Positions 9,317 through 18,355 are shown, numbered from the stretch's first letter. The stretch is 64,000 bases of DNA from Lachnospiraceae bacterium (GCA_003979345.1 RYVZ01000011.1:1-64000); one strand, 5' to 3'. Numbers and translations: made by a program. Notes: generated by a model not told the origin, from the sequence alone.

Positions 9317-10265
9317 ATGTAAAATATGCAAAAATGCAAAAAACAACGAACTGTATTATATCAAGGAACGCCAGCTGAATGAAGGCAATATATTTGAATA
9401 CTTATACTGCTGCAGATGCGGGACCTTGCAATTGAATGAAACCGTTGAGGATATCTCCCATTTTTACCCGGATGATTATTATGCCTTTATAGAAGAGAAA
9501 TACGACAGAAAAACAATTGCCGGAAAAATATTTGACCGTTGCCTTGTGTTTCTGTTAGTACATATGAATCTGCCGGTAAAAATGTACGAAAGACTGCAGG
9601 GCAGCAAGTATTATCAGCTAAGATGTATCTTTGGCACAAAGCTCAAATATTCTGACAGCCTGCTTGACGTAGGATGCGGGAGCGGAAATTGGCTGCAGTT
9701 TTTGGATACTCTGGGCTTTAAGAACTTAACAGGGGTAGATTTGTACGCGCCTCCTTATAAACAGCGGTCTTGGAATTTCATTCAAGGGCAGCTTGAGGAT
9801 TTAGAAGAATCGCAAAAATATAAGTTGATTACCTTGAACCATTCCTTTGAACATATGCAAAACCCTGTCACAGTCTTGCAAAAAATATATCGTCTTTTGG
9901 ATAATGACGGCATGTGCATTCTCCGTATCCCGTTAATGGAGCAAAAAGCATGGCATATGTATCATGAAAATTGGTATCAGATCGATGCTCCGAGACATGC
10001 ATACCTATACACAAAGCGCGCCCTCCAATACCTTTGTCATCAGGCGAATTTACGAATCATAAAAATTGCATTTGATTCCTTAGAAGCGCAGTTCCGTGCA
10101 AGCGAGTATTATCGAAGGACAAATTGGAGCCTGGATCATATTTATCAAAAGACAAGAGATATGATTCCCAAATATAGGCAGATGGCAATAGAAGCCAACC
10201 AGTCCGGAGAAGGGGATCAGGCGATCTTCTATATAGTAAAGAGAAGCAAAAAAAGAATCTGTTAA
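9309..10265 (+). CDS. Class I SAM-dependent methyltransferase with N-terminal Cys motif
   Basis: A 319-residue protein. The N-terminus has two Cys pairs (CKIC, then CCRC about 35 residues later) that look like a small zinc site, followed by the SAM-binding LLDVGCGSGNWLQFL and an HSFEHMQNP segment, as in the Methyltransf_23/UbiE-like families found in polysaccharide and O-methyl sugar loci. It probably O-methylates a sugar of the glycan made by this operon. The ATG at 9309 overlaps the previous gene by 8 bases and has GAAAGGA upstream; the longer frame back to 9252 lies inside the DUF5672 gene. The stop sits within the operon terminator. Confidence 0.8.
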   Translation: MNECKICKNAKNNELYYIKERQLNEGNIFEYLYCCRCGTLQLNETVEDISHFYPDDYYAFIEEKYDRKTIAGKIFDRCLVFLLVHMNLPVKMYERLQGSKYYQLRCIFGTKLKYSDSLLDVGCGSGNWLQFLDTLGFKNLTGVDLYAPPYKQRSWNFIQGQLEDLEESQKYKLITLNHSFEHMQNPVTVLQKIYRLLDNDGMCILRIPLMEQKAWHMYHENWYQIDAPRHAYLYTKRALQYLCHQANLRIIKIAFDSLEAQFRASEYYRRTNWSLDHIYQKTRDMIPKYRQMAIEANQSGEGDQAIFYIVKRSKKRIC

Positions 10266-10283
10266 AATCGCAGATTCTTTTTT
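10249..10283 (+). terminator. Rho-independent terminator of the plus-strand glycan operon
   Basis: A 13-bp perfect stem (AAAAAAGAATCTG / CAGATTCTTTTTT) with a 9-base loop, ending in a T run. The left arm includes the last codons of the methyltransferase gene. Because the stem has an A run on one side, it could also stop transcription from the converging minus-strand operon. Confidence 0.85.
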
Positions 10284-10326
10284 GTCTCATACTCTTTGAT
10301 TCCTTTTTTACAACAATGCACAGCTC

Positions 10327-10803
10327 TTACGCCTCGTACACAACATCCTCCAAAGATACGACCGGAAAGTCCACCTTATCGCTCAGCATCTCCTCGATCT
10401 CATCGAACGCAAAGATCGCGCTGACAACGATCGCATCAACTTCCTCATAATCATCCTCAGGATCGATAACATCCAGCTCGGAATAGGTGCTTGCAGCATT
10501 CTTATCAACTGCATATTTCACAGTTACGGAAGTACCTTTCAACTCATCATACAGGCGGTTTCCCATCTCACCCATACCGTAGATCGCGATGGTCTTATAA
10601 CCGTTATCCGTGAAATATTTCTCCAAAGATTTGCCTTCCTGCTTTATAACAAGCCACTGATTGAGCATATTGTAATAGCCCTTAAACTTGTCAACCTTCT
10701 CCGCTTTCTGATTGATCGTCTTTCCCTGAACTTTGCCTACTGCCGCTGCACCCGCAACTGCGCCGATCAATGTCGAAAGTACTGCTACGCCGCCTTTTTT
10801 CAT
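10327..10803 (-). CDS. Small N-terminally anchored protein with Rossmann-like motif, unknown function
   Basis: A 158-residue protein. Residues about 5-25 are a Gly/Ala-rich hydrophobic segment, probably a membrane anchor or signal. The rest is soluble, with IAIYGMGEMGNRLYDEL in the middle that resembles a Rossmann-type nucleotide-binding loop, then an acidic C-terminal third. Similar GxGxxG half-domains occur fused to glycosyltransferases in polysaccharide clusters. It is the last gene of the minus-strand glycan operon. The ATG is preceded by AGGAGGAAAG. I do not recognise a named family. Confidence 0.55.
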   Translation of the reverse strand: MKKGGVAVLSTLIGAVAGAAAVGKVQGKTINQKAEKVDKFKGYYNMLNQWLVIKQEGKSLEKYFTDNGYKTIAIYGMGEMGNRLYDELKGTSVTVKYAVDKNAASTYSELDVIDPEDDYEEVDAIVVSAIFAFDEIEEMLSDKVDFPVVSLEDVVYEA

Positions 10804-10895
10804 CTTTCTTTCCTCCTGTGATATGAAATTTGCATGAATTTACCTGTTCACTATCATACCATACTTCATCTTAATTTGCACTAGTTTGTTCTTTA

Positions 10896-12086
10896 TCAGC
10901 CGCCTAAATAACGAAGCAGCCACGAAATATCCTTACCCGCTCTTTCTTCCGGGGTCATGGGGATCTCATTCTCCAAAGGCTCAAGCACCTTTTTAATCTC
11001 ACCAAAGTCTTTGAGCACCATGACCTTATCCCCCGCACATTCAAAGATACTGGTCCAATTTTCCGGGATTTTCACACCCAGACACGGATAGGTATACACA
11101 GCCCTGCACCCGTCAATGCGTTCAGCGACGTTGATCGCCGCAGTAGAGGCACAGGATATCACTGCCTTGATCGTAAAAAGCTGCAGCAGGCACTCGACCG
11201 GATACCATCCTGAACTTTTATGAAATCCAAAGCATCGTGGGTCTGAAAGATAATTTTTATATTTATTCGCCGACTCCCGCGGATGCCCCTTCATTAATAC
11301 GACATACCCCTCCGGCAACGCCTGCAGCAAATGGTCGATCAGTCTTCTCTCTATCTGAAAGCGAAAGCCTTTGGAGAGCTCCGAAATCGGCTGCCCCAAA
11401 TACAGAATCACCTTTTTATCTTTCAGCCGTTCCGATAGCTGCCGCAGTTTTTTATCTTCCATAAGCATTTTAGCAACAATGTTATGATCCGCAAATACAT
11501 CGCTCTGCCTGATGATCTGCCTGTTTTTCCGCTTCCATTCCGGCAGCTCCTGTGGTCTTCTTGCAAATATCGCATTGATTTGGGACGATTTTCCGACGAT
11601 CACACGCTCGTCTTCTCTTTTTCCGAGCTTATAAGCAATCACTTCTTTAATGCCTGCTCTATTCTCATCGTAAAGCGCTAATCCCTCCTCGTAAAGCACC
11701 ACTTTGCGATGATTTCTTTTGCTGCAGAATATTCGGATAATGTTTTTAATGATTCGGGTGCAATCTGAGCCTAACATCAAAACTTCCCGCTCACACGGTT
11801 CTCGCAGCATCTTACCAATATCAGAGTTTCGCAGATAATTCCGACACTCTATATCTTTAATCATAAACTCCGCCGAAAACCTTTTTCCGTCCCCAACCGT
11901 GGATGACACGGTATACATTTCATCAAAATATCTCGAAAATGGCTTTAGGGATATGCTATATGAAGAAGAATTCTTCCAAATCAAAATCGTTCTGATACTG
12001 CGATCACACTCTTTTATCTTCGCCCCATAATAAACACAGGTAATTAATGTCATCGTTGTGTTCGCAAACATTACTACTCGCTTCAT
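10896..12086 (-). CDS. Polysialyltransferase / GT52-like glycosyltransferase
   Basis: A 396-residue protein with features of the bacterial polysialyltransferase and GT52 families: VLYEEGLALY near residue 130, ILYLGQPISE near the middle, VLMKGHPRES as the donor-phosphate-binding HP motif, and CASTAAINVAE before the C-terminus. These enzymes use CMP-sialic acid or related donors, but no sialic acid synthesis genes are visible, so specificity is open. The ATG has AAGGGAGA upstream. The gene is separated by about 100 bases from the tagD-like gene and may have its own promoter. Confidence 0.6.
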   Translation of the reverse strand: MKRVVMFANTTMTLITCVYYGAKIKECDRSIRTILIWKNSSSYSISLKPFSRYFDEMYTVSSTVGDGKRFSAEFMIKDIECRNYLRNSDIGKMLREPCEREVLMLGSDCTRIIKNIIRIFCSKRNHRKVVLYEEGLALYDENRAGIKEVIAYKLGKREDERVIVGKSSQINAIFARRPQELPEWKRKNRQIIRQSDVFADHNIVAKMLMEDKKLRQLSERLKDKKVILYLGQPISELSKGFRFQIERRLIDHLLQALPEGYVVLMKGHPRESANKYKNYLSDPRCFGFHKSSGWYPVECLLQLFTIKAVISCASTAAINVAERIDGCRAVYTYPCLGVKIPENWTSIFECAGDKVMVLKDFGEIKKVLEPLENEIPMTPEERAGKDISWLLRYLGG

Positions 12087-12182
12087 ACCAGTCTCCCTTT
12101 TCTCACTTACTGATCATCCGCAAAGCACGCCCATTCCCACTTATGTTCTGATGCATATTGCACTCATAAACCTCTTGTCCAA

Positions 12183-12572
12183 TCACAGCTTCAAGTCGCT
12201 CTTGATCTTCGTCGTGGAAATCTCCGGCGTCCGCTCCAGATAAACGACCTCACAGTGTTCTTTCAAGAAATCAAACTTTCCTTTCCAGTCATCCCCTATG
12301 ACAAACGTATCCACACGGAATTCTTTTACATCCGAAACCTTCTGCTCCCAGCTCTCCTCCGGAATGACCAGATCCACATAGCGGATCGCCTCCAAGAGCC
12401 TTTTGCGTTCTTCATATGTAAAATAAGTCACCTTATTCTTTTCAACGGAATTAAACTCATCCGTAGAAAGCGCCACGATCAGATAATCGCCCAGCGCCTT
12501 TGCTCTCTGAAGCAGATTGATATGCCCGTAATGCAGTAAGTCAAACGTTCCGTATGTAATGATCTTTTTCAT
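12183..12572 (-). CDS. tagD: Glycerol-3-phosphate cytidylyltransferase, TagD family
   Basis: A 129-residue cytidylyltransferase that makes CDP-glycerol from CTP and sn-glycerol 3-phosphate. Motifs: TYGTFDLLHYGHINLL (the HxGH nucleotide-binding site) and the C-terminal RTPEISTTKIK signature. Length is normal for the family. The frame continues 9 codons upstream, but the ATG at 12572 has AGAGGA at good spacing and overlaps the stop of the glycerophosphotransferase gene (ATGA). Pairing with that gene supports a teichoic-acid-like or glycerol-phosphate-decorated polymer. Confidence 0.92.
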   Translation of the reverse strand: MKKIITYGTFDLLHYGHINLLQRAKALGDYLIVALSTDEFNSVEKNKVTYFTYEERKRLLEAIRYVDLVIPEESWEQKVSDVKEFRVDTFVIGDDWKGKFDFLKEHCEVVYLERTPEISTTKIKSDLKL

Positions 12573-13840
12573 TCGTGTTCCTCTTTTCTTTCCTGACAAC
12601 GCAAAATTCTATGCATCACCGCGTCTTTCAGACGTTCGCACGAATTCTTCCCGTCATGTCCGAACGCTTTTTCCAGAATCTCTGCTCTTTTTTTATAAAG
12701 CTCTTGTCCGTATCCCGATTCCTCCGTCCGTTTCATCAGGTTCTGTAATTCTTCCATCGTAGCCGCTTTATGCCCGGGCGTAAACGCTTCATAATCAAAA
12801 TACATCTCCCTTGACCGGCTCAAGTATTCCTCCAAGTCATAATCAAAAAACAGGATGGGCTTTCCTGTCAGCAGATAATCAAAATAGATGGAAGAATAAT
12901 CCGTGATCAGTACATCGGATAAGCCTACAAAAACATAAGGATCCGCATTGGGGTCGATCAAAATCACATGCTCTCCCGCTATGCTCTCAAATTCTTTTCT
13001 CAGCTTTGATTTACAGTGCAGTTTTGTGCAGAACAGATAATTGTTTTCCCTTAAATACCGTTCAAACTCCTCCATCCTCATCACGTCAAAAAACTTTGTT
13101 TCACTGTCCCTGAACGTCGGCATATACAGGAAGATTTTTTTCTCTTTTTTTAACTCTTTGATCTTGTTGTAAGTGTCCCTCTCCGAATCTAATAATACGT
13201 TATGTATCTGTTCCCCGGTAAAGACATCCGTTCTCGGAAAGCCCGTCGTCAGCACTTTCTGCGTTGCAAACGCAGAAGAGAAGATCGGCGCAAAGAAATC
13301 TGATGGCGACAGGATAAAGTGCGACGGTTTTTCATCCGTAAACCGTCTCAGGGCGTAACGCAGTTTATCGACACGTCTGTCAGGATAACGTACTTTATCA
13401 TGAATATTATCCATTTGGATCTTCTTTAACGGAGCACCATGCCACAAATTTACTTTAACTGCTCCGCCGGACAGCCACTGGCTGATATCCTTTGGATAAT
13501 TGTCATAGAAATAGACCTTTCCCCTGAGGCAGTACCAGATTCCCTTTAAGCTGTGATTATAATATGCTTCATACCCCATCTCATTCAGAATACGGATGAT
13601 CGATCTGTCATGTCCGATCCAGACCGGACGCACGGCATTCTGATGGTCTTTTTTGTGTTGGGACAAATAGAGATAAAAATACCGCGGATTGTCGGCAAAA
13701 CGCCTTCCCCATGTGCTGCCAAACAGCCAGATATGTTTATTCCGCGGTATCAGAAAGGAAAACCAGTAGATGGGAAACAAGAACAGTTGAAGCCAATATT
13801 TAATTCCCATTCCATGTCCGCTTCGTCTCATAATTTTCAT
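12569..13840 (-). CDS. CDP-glycerol glycerophosphotransferase, TagB/TagF-like
   Basis: A protein of about 423 residues of the Glyphos_transf family, which transfers glycerol phosphate from CDP-glycerol. An N-terminal amphipathic or hydrophobic segment suits membrane association. Motifs: NLWHGAPLKKI, LTTGFPRTDVF, YMPTFRD, and LITDYSSIYFDYLLTGKPILFFDYD with the catalytic-site HGAP histidine. Start is uncertain: a TTG at 13861 allows seven more residues, but neither start has a strong ribosome site; I favour the ATG at 13840. It sits between a GT2 gene and tagD, which supplies its donor. Confidence 0.88.
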   Translation of the reverse strand: MKIMRRSGHGMGIKYWLQLFLFPIYWFSFLIPRNKHIWLFGSTWGRRFADNPRYFYLYLSQHKKDHQNAVRPVWIGHDRSIIRILNEMGYEAYYNHSLKGIWYCLRGKVYFYDNYPKDISQWLSGGAVKVNLWHGAPLKKIQMDNIHDKVRYPDRRVDKLRYALRRFTDEKPSHFILSPSDFFAPIFSSAFATQKVLTTGFPRTDVFTGEQIHNVLLDSERDTYNKIKELKKEKKIFLYMPTFRDSETKFFDVMRMEEFERYLRENNYLFCTKLHCKSKLRKEFESIAGEHVILIDPNADPYVFVGLSDVLITDYSSIYFDYLLTGKPILFFDYDLEEYLSRSREMYFDYEAFTPGHKAATMEELQNLMKRTEESGYGQELYKKRAEILEKAFGHDGKNSCERLKDAVMHRILRCQERKEEHE

Positions 13841-13850
13841 CCATTCTTTT

Positions 13851-15194
13851 TTATGTTTCAAATGAAGCTAATAATAAATCTTTTCTGCATATTGTAAAGA
13901 GCTCTTTGGTCTGCTCAAATCCGCTCGCATAAGTAAAATCATCATCCGTAAAAATAATATTACAATATGAATCCACATAAACATCTCTCGGCATATCCGG
14001 CGTGATCTTAAAAATATGCTCGCACATGATCATGTGGCTCCCATACTTTTCCGGTCGGAAAACCGTCTCGATCCGACAGTCGGGATACTGCTCTGCCATG
14101 CTGTCCGGATCTGCCCCGGACCCGCTTTCCACTGCAATTCCGATCTGCACATCCGGTTTATTTTTCTTGATATTTCGAATGATGTTTCCGAGTCCCTCAT
14201 GATCACCGTTAAACCGGACCAATACATTCGCCGCTTCTCCGATCGCCTGCGCGATCCGGACGGCATTCCGCCCTCTTGGTAATATCTTACGATCCTCCGC
14301 CTTTCCCGTCACGCCATGCACTGCGTCATCAAAGGCATACATGACCGACTTCACAATGTTATCTTCCCCTTTCAGGTGGCAGCTGTATATCATGCGGAAC
14401 AGATAATCGAGGATCAGGTCTGCAAAATGCTCTCTCTTTTCTGCCGGCAGTACTTTTTTGAAAAAAAGAATCCTGTTTCTTAACATATAGTAATTGCTGA
14501 AAGTATTGACCGCATTACTGCCGCCGCCCTTATGCCAGACTTTTGATTTTCCGTAGACGCACACTTTATATCCCGCCCGGTTAAAACGGTAGCCCCACTC
14601 CATGTCATCCCAGTAAATGAAATTTTCTTCCGGCATAATACCGACTTTCCTGATCGCATCTGTCCTTGCCATCAGCGAACAGGCAGCAACATACTCACAG
14701 TAGCTGATCTCCGGTATCTCAGGACTGTCCGTCCAATTTTTGTATTTATCCTTTTGCACATATTTTTCAAAATCGATATCGGCTCCATATCCCCATATCT
14801 TGTCCGGATCATCCATGTAATAAACTTTAGAGCCTGCCATGCCCACATCAGGATGCTCCTCCAAAAATTCGTATAAATGTTTCACCGCATCCACGTCCGC
14901 TACCACATCATTGTCCATTAACATGATGTAGGTATAATCCTCCTGCAACACACGCCGCAGCCCCGTATTAAATCCGCCGCTGCCGCCCAGATTATCTTTA
15001 TTTTCAATCAGCGTAACCTGCTGCCCGTACTTCTGCCGTACCGCTTCCGCTGATCCGTCCGCAGAAGCGTTATCCACGACATAAATATCCGCTTCAACGC
15101 TTTGTTTCAGCATGGACGCAATGCAGTTCAATACATAATCTCTTTTATTATAGTTGCAGATCACAACACCGATTTTTCTCATATCGTCCTTCAT
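13851..15194 (-). CDS. Glycosyltransferase family 2 with C-terminal extension
   Basis: A protein of about 447 residues. The first 260 are a GT2 domain of the rhamnosyl/galactofuranosyl type: VICNYNKRDYV, VDNASADGS, NLGGSGGFNTGLR, LMDNDV (metal site), WDDMEWGYRFNRAGYKV. About 170 further residues form an extension I cannot assign. The frame runs 40 codons further upstream into the neighbouring gene; the ATG at 15194 (MKDDM) overlaps that gene's stop region and is preceded by GGGAG, with a second possible start at 15182 behind AAGGA. It probably builds the polymer or its linkage unit before glycerol phosphate is added. Confidence 0.83.
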   Translation of the reverse strand: MKDDMRKIGVVICNYNKRDYVLNCIASMLKQSVEADIYVVDNASADGSAEAVRQKYGQQVTLIENKDNLGGSGGFNTGLRRVLQEDYTYIMLMDNDVVADVDAVKHLYEFLEEHPDVGMAGSKVYYMDDPDKIWGYGADIDFEKYVQKDKYKNWTDSPEIPEISYCEYVAACSLMARTDAIRKVGIMPEENFIYWDDMEWGYRFNRAGYKVCVYGKSKVWHKGGGSNAVNTFSNYYMLRNRILFFKKVLPAEKREHFADLILDYLFRMIYSCHLKGEDNIVKSVMYAFDDAVHGVTGKAEDRKILPRGRNAVRIAQAIGEAANVLVRFNGDHEGLGNIIRNIKKNKPDVQIGIAVESGSGADPDSMAEQYPDCRIETVFRPEKYGSHMIMCEHIFKITPDMPRDVYVDSYCNIIFTDDDFTYASGFEQTKELFTICRKDLLLASFET

Positions 15195-15195
15195 C

Positions 15196-16467
15196 CTACC
15201 AATATCTCCCGGCTTCCACACTCTGATATCCCTTCGGCTTCTCTGATTCCTTGGGGGACGTCCAATATTCATTATAAATGCCAAGCTTATTCCATGCCTT
15301 ACCCTTGATGCCAAACAATAATTGCAACATGCCGCCGATATGTACTGCCTTTTTTCCCAATTGCTTTACATAAGCACCAAGCGGAAACCCGTAAGCTCCC
15401 GCTCCGATCAGCGCAATATCAAATTCCATCCGGCTGATCTGATCTTCCATATAAGAAAGCGCCGCAAACCAGTCTTCAAACGGGACATTCTCGTCTGCAA
15501 TGCTCTGTACGGACTTTAACGTGATCAGTTCGAACTTCGGAAGCATCCCCGGATGATCGAATAATCTTTCTCTCTTTGCATAATTCTCCCGGATAGATTC
15601 TTCAAACGGATGGATCACTAATACTTTTTTTCCTTCCAGCGCTTTCGTCCACGGCATATCCAGATCATAGGGAAGCGCCGTATCGTCATAAAGACCGATC
15701 TCCTTATCGGGCGCAAACCGTTGATATAACATGTTTTCAAAACGCGAAAGCCACATACTCCAAATAAAATCAATTTCTTGTAAGTTGTCTGAATATAACC
15801 GGACAAAACGGTCCAAATAAGCGTCTTCCACCGGAAAGAAGCCCGCTCCCTGCTTCATCACCAGCTTTAGGTTGTCATGATAGGCTTCTTTGGCCCCAAG
15901 GTTCCGTGAGCCTTTGTCCAATGCTTCTTTCTCATCATGATCCCGTACTTCTGCGCCCGTTCCATCTTTCCCATGACCGCACCCCGCACGGTCAAGCACA
16001 TAATAATACTCCGTCATGCACTCTAACTCGTTCGACCCCAGTCTTCCCGCAAAAAACGGCTGTTCCCCGCACAAGTGCTCGTACAGATACCAGTTACTTT
16101 CCTGCTTCGTCATAAGCGGACGGTAAAACGCTTCCTGATCTATCGTATCCCGCAAAGCCCCCAGCCGGATCACTTCTACCTTCTTAATCCCCATTACCGC
16201 AAGCTGCTCTTTGATCTCGTCCACATAAGTGCTTGTTATCAATACATATGCATCCGGAAATTGTCTTATGTCCTGCGGTCCGTAAATCGGATAACCTTCC
16301 AGTTTTTCTCCGCGCCTCGACGGATTATTGTCAATAAATCCGAGGATCTCTGCATCTATTTTCCTGCATTCCTCGATGCTACGGACTCCCAGCGAACCGG
16401 CCCCGAACAGAAGCAGCCGCTTTCCATGTAATTTTTGAATATCCCCGCTTTCCAGTTTCACATACAT
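15196..16467 (-). CDS. Nucleotide-binding domain fused to GT-D-fold-like domain
   Basis: A 423-residue two-domain protein. Residues about 10-110 resemble the PglD/Rossmann-like domain of polysaccharide proteins (LLLFGAGSLGVRSIEE, GFIDNNPS, GYPIYGPQD). Residues about 125-410 resemble the GT-D-fold family: FAGRLGSNELECM, then a conserved C-terminal block ALIGAGAYGFPLGAYVKQLG followed by HIGGMLQLLFGIKGKAW. GT-D proteins transfer sugars in some streptococcal adhesin pathways; the role here is inferred. An insert near residues 155-185 is rich in charged residues. The start codon lies 5 bases after a 76-bp repeat that carries its likely AGGGG ribosome site. Confidence 0.65.
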   Translation of the reverse strand: MYVKLESGDIQKLHGKRLLLFGAGSLGVRSIEECRKIDAEILGFIDNNPSRRGEKLEGYPIYGPQDIRQFPDAYVLITSTYVDEIKEQLAVMGIKKVEVIRLGALRDTIDQEAFYRPLMTKQESNWYLYEHLCGEQPFFAGRLGSNELECMTEYYYVLDRAGCGHGKDGTGAEVRDHDEKEALDKGSRNLGAKEAYHDNLKLVMKQGAGFFPVEDAYLDRFVRLYSDNLQEIDFIWSMWLSRFENMLYQRFAPDKEIGLYDDTALPYDLDMPWTKALEGKKVLVIHPFEESIRENYAKRERLFDHPGMLPKFELITLKSVQSIADENVPFEDWFAALSYMEDQISRMEFDIALIGAGAYGFPLGAYVKQLGKKAVHIGGMLQLLFGIKGKAWNKLGIYNEYWTSPKESEKPKGYQSVEAGRYW

Positions 16468-16471
16468 ATTT

Positions 16472-16547
16472 ATACCCCTATGTGCGCTTCAGCGCACATA
16501 CCAATCAATATTTGAAAGTTTACTTTCGAACTTGTTACCTGCTCCCC
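16472..16547. repeat. 76-bp two-hairpin repeat, copy A
   Basis: Holds two perfect short hairpins, TATGTGCGC/GCGCACATA and TTTGAAAG/CTTTC(G)AA. It matches 19705-19780 with six mismatches by eye and no gaps. On the minus strand it ends AGGGGTATAAAT just before the GT-D gene's ATG, so it provides that gene's leader hairpin and ribosome site. Its other end reads like the last codons of the response regulator gene at 19734, so this copy may derive from there. Confidence 0.75.
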
Positions 16548-16615
16548 CGCCCGGACTGCACTAGATTGATTCATCCTTACATTATTATTTATATCGACAT
16601 ATTTACCTGTTTTTC

Positions 16616-17569
16616 TTAGACGGTAAGGATCTCTTCCTTTGTCGGCATCACCCTGAGCGCGCCCTTCCTCGTGGTAATGACGGAAGCCGCACGATTGGCA
16701 AAGTCAAGCATTTCCGATAAATCCCCGTCCGTCAAACCGTCCAACCCGTGCTCCACAATGAAATGCAGGACACATCCGCAGAACGTGTCCCCGGCGCCGG
16801 TCGTCTCGATCGTATCTGCGCGCAGATACGGCCTGCCTTCGGCTGCCATTCTCCCATGGTAATACGCCCTGCTGCCCTCTTTTCCCATCGACACCAGAAT
16901 CAGCGGTATATGATAACGCCCATAAATCCATTCCGCGCCTGCGGTATAGTCCTCTTCCCCCGTCAGCCACTGAATCTCATTGTCGGAGATTTTTAAGATA
17001 TCGCAGTGCTCCAGTCCGTAAAGTGCCTGCTGCCTCGCTTCTTCCATGCTCTTCCAGAGGGGCGGTCTTAAGTTGGGATCAAAAGAAATCCACGCGCCGG
17101 ACTGCTTCGCAAGCGTTACGGCTTTCTTCGTCGCCCTGCGGACGCCCTCATGCGTCATGGAAAGCGTTCCGAAATGAAAGAGTTTCGTATCCGCAAGAAG
17201 CGCTTCCGGCACTTCCTCCTCGGTCAGCATCATATCCGCGCCCGGCTCCCGATAAAAAGAAAAATCCCTGTCCCCGTCCGGGAACGTGTGGACAAGCGCC
17301 AGCGTCGTATGCACGTTCTCATCCATCCGCAGATAATCCGCATGGATCCCCTGCTCCTGGATCGCCGCCTTTAGCTGCTCCCCGAAGAAATCTTTTCCTA
17401 CTTTTCCGATAAACGCGGTCTTATGTCCCAGTTTGGAAAGCATTGCCAGCACATTACAGGGCGCGCCGCCCGGATTCGCCTCGAACAGCGGATTCCCCTG
17501 TAAGCTTACGCCGTTTTCCGTAAAATCAATGAGCAGTTCGCCCAGTGCGGTCACATCAAATGTTTTCAT
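16616..17569 (-). CDS. PfkB-family carbohydrate kinase, probable fructokinase
   Basis: A 317-residue ribokinase-fold sugar kinase, most like ScrK/FrkB-type fructokinases that make fructose 6-phosphate. Seen: ALGELLIDFTENG at the N-terminus, NPGGAPCNVLAMLSKLG (first PfkB signature region), FDPNLRPPLW typical of fructokinases, and the C-terminal TTGAGDTFCG with the catalytic Asp and anion hole. The ATG is preceded by AAGGAAG. It stands alone between the glycan operon and a toxin-antitoxin pair; no sucrose hydrolase or PTS gene is next to it. Substrate assignment is likely but not certain within the PfkB family. Confidence 0.85.
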   Translation of the reverse strand: MKTFDVTALGELLIDFTENGVSLQGNPLFEANPGGAPCNVLAMLSKLGHKTAFIGKVGKDFFGEQLKAAIQEQGIHADYLRMDENVHTTLALVHTFPDGDRDFSFYREPGADMMLTEEEVPEALLADTKLFHFGTLSMTHEGVRRATKKAVTLAKQSGAWISFDPNLRPPLWKSMEEARQQALYGLEHCDILKISDNEIQWLTGEEDYTAGAEWIYGRYHIPLILVSMGKEGSRAYYHGRMAAEGRPYLRADTIETTGAGDTFCGCVLHFIVEHGLDGLTDGDLSEMLDFANRAASVITTRKGALRVMPTKEEILTV

Positions 17570-17619
17570 ACCGAATCTTCCTTTCTTTCCATTGCGGCTG
17601 CTATGTCATTGTACTACTG

Positions 17620-17934
17620 CTAAAACATCTTTTTTTCATGATCCTGCAGCTCATGGAAAATACTATCCACAAATACGACATGATCCGCAATGCGATATAG
17701 CATAAAATATCTGTGGTTTAAGAAGTTTATGCGACGGTACCCTAACCGGCTTAATCTTGGATTATCACATAACTTCAGCCCGCCTGCCACATGCTTTAGA
17801 CTTTCAATCGTTGCATCAAAATCATTCAGTACATTTTCTGCCGCCTGCATGCTCTCTTTTTCAATGATCAGATATTTGATAAAACGCTCTAAGTCCGCCT
17901 CGGCATCTCTTGTAATGACTACTTTATAATCCAT
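17620..17934 (-). CDS. RelE/ParE superfamily toxin
   Basis: A 104-residue type II toxin-fold protein: an N-terminal VVITRDAEADLERFIKYL helix pair, then RLGYRRINFLNHRYFMLYRIADHVVFVDSIFHELQD, the usual beta-sheet core with basic residues. RelE members cleave mRNA in the ribosome while ParE members hit gyrase; sequence alone does not separate them here. It overlaps the DinJ-type antitoxin by 11 bases, the usual antitoxin-first arrangement. It would be autoregulated from the palindromic operator upstream of the antitoxin. Confidence 0.85.
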   Translation of the reverse strand: MDYKVVITRDAEADLERFIKYLIIEKESMQAAENVLNDFDATIESLKHVAGGLKLCDNPRLSRLGYRRINFLNHRYFMLYRIADHVVFVDSIFHELQDHEKKMF

Positions 17935-18217
17935 ACTTTGCCCTCATATCACGAGAAATTTCTGCCGGATCTTTATACATCCCCTGCCCTGCGTGCTCCC
18001 GTGCTTTTTCGAGCTTATCTAATATTTCCTGTTCTGTTAATGCATCATATGGACTTACATTTGCTCTTTTTATTTCAAACGGAAAGCCATTTACTGCCAA
18101 AGCCTGTGTTAAAAACATACGGATTGCCGTTGTAGTATCTGTTCCCAAATCCTTAAACAAAGCATCTGACTTTACTTTTAGATCATCGTCCACTCTTACT
18201 TGAATCGTACTTGCCAT
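17924..18217 (-). CDS. RelB/DinJ family antitoxin
   Basis: A 97-residue antitoxin. The N-terminus is the ribbon-helix-helix DNA-binding domain (STIQVRVDDDLKVKSDALFKDLG, then TTTAIRMFLTQAL and NGFPFEI, which mark the DinJ group). The C-terminal half is charged and would wrap the toxin. The ATG is preceded by GGAGGCG. A strong inverted repeat with an embedded sigma-70 promoter lies 40-90 bases upstream, fitting repression by the antitoxin-toxin complex. Confidence 0.9.
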   Translation of the reverse strand: MASTIQVRVDDDLKVKSDALFKDLGTDTTTAIRMFLTQALAVNGFPFEIKRANVSPYDALTEQEILDKLEKAREHAGQGMYKDPAEISRDMRAKYGL

Positions 18218-18254
18218 TTACGCCGCCTCCTACACTTACTCTATTTCACCACCA

Positions 18255-18309
18255 AGAATAGCAAACAAATAATGCTAAGTCAATATATTTGTAATGACTT
18301 AGCATTATT
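18255..18309 (-). promoter_or_regulatory. dinJ-relE promoter within a palindromic operator
   Basis: A perfect 15-bp inverted repeat, AATAATGCTAAGTCA (18268-18282) and its complement (18295-18309), with a 12-base spacer. On the minus strand the proximal arm contains TTGACT (18283-18278) followed after exactly 17 bases by TATTCT (18260-18255). Binding to the repeat would cover the -35 box. It may also act as a weak terminator for the histidine kinase gene that ends at 18356. Confidence 0.75.
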
Positions 18310-18355
18310 ATTTTCCTAATTCTTATGAATTATTAAATAAGACGAAGCACATCTT

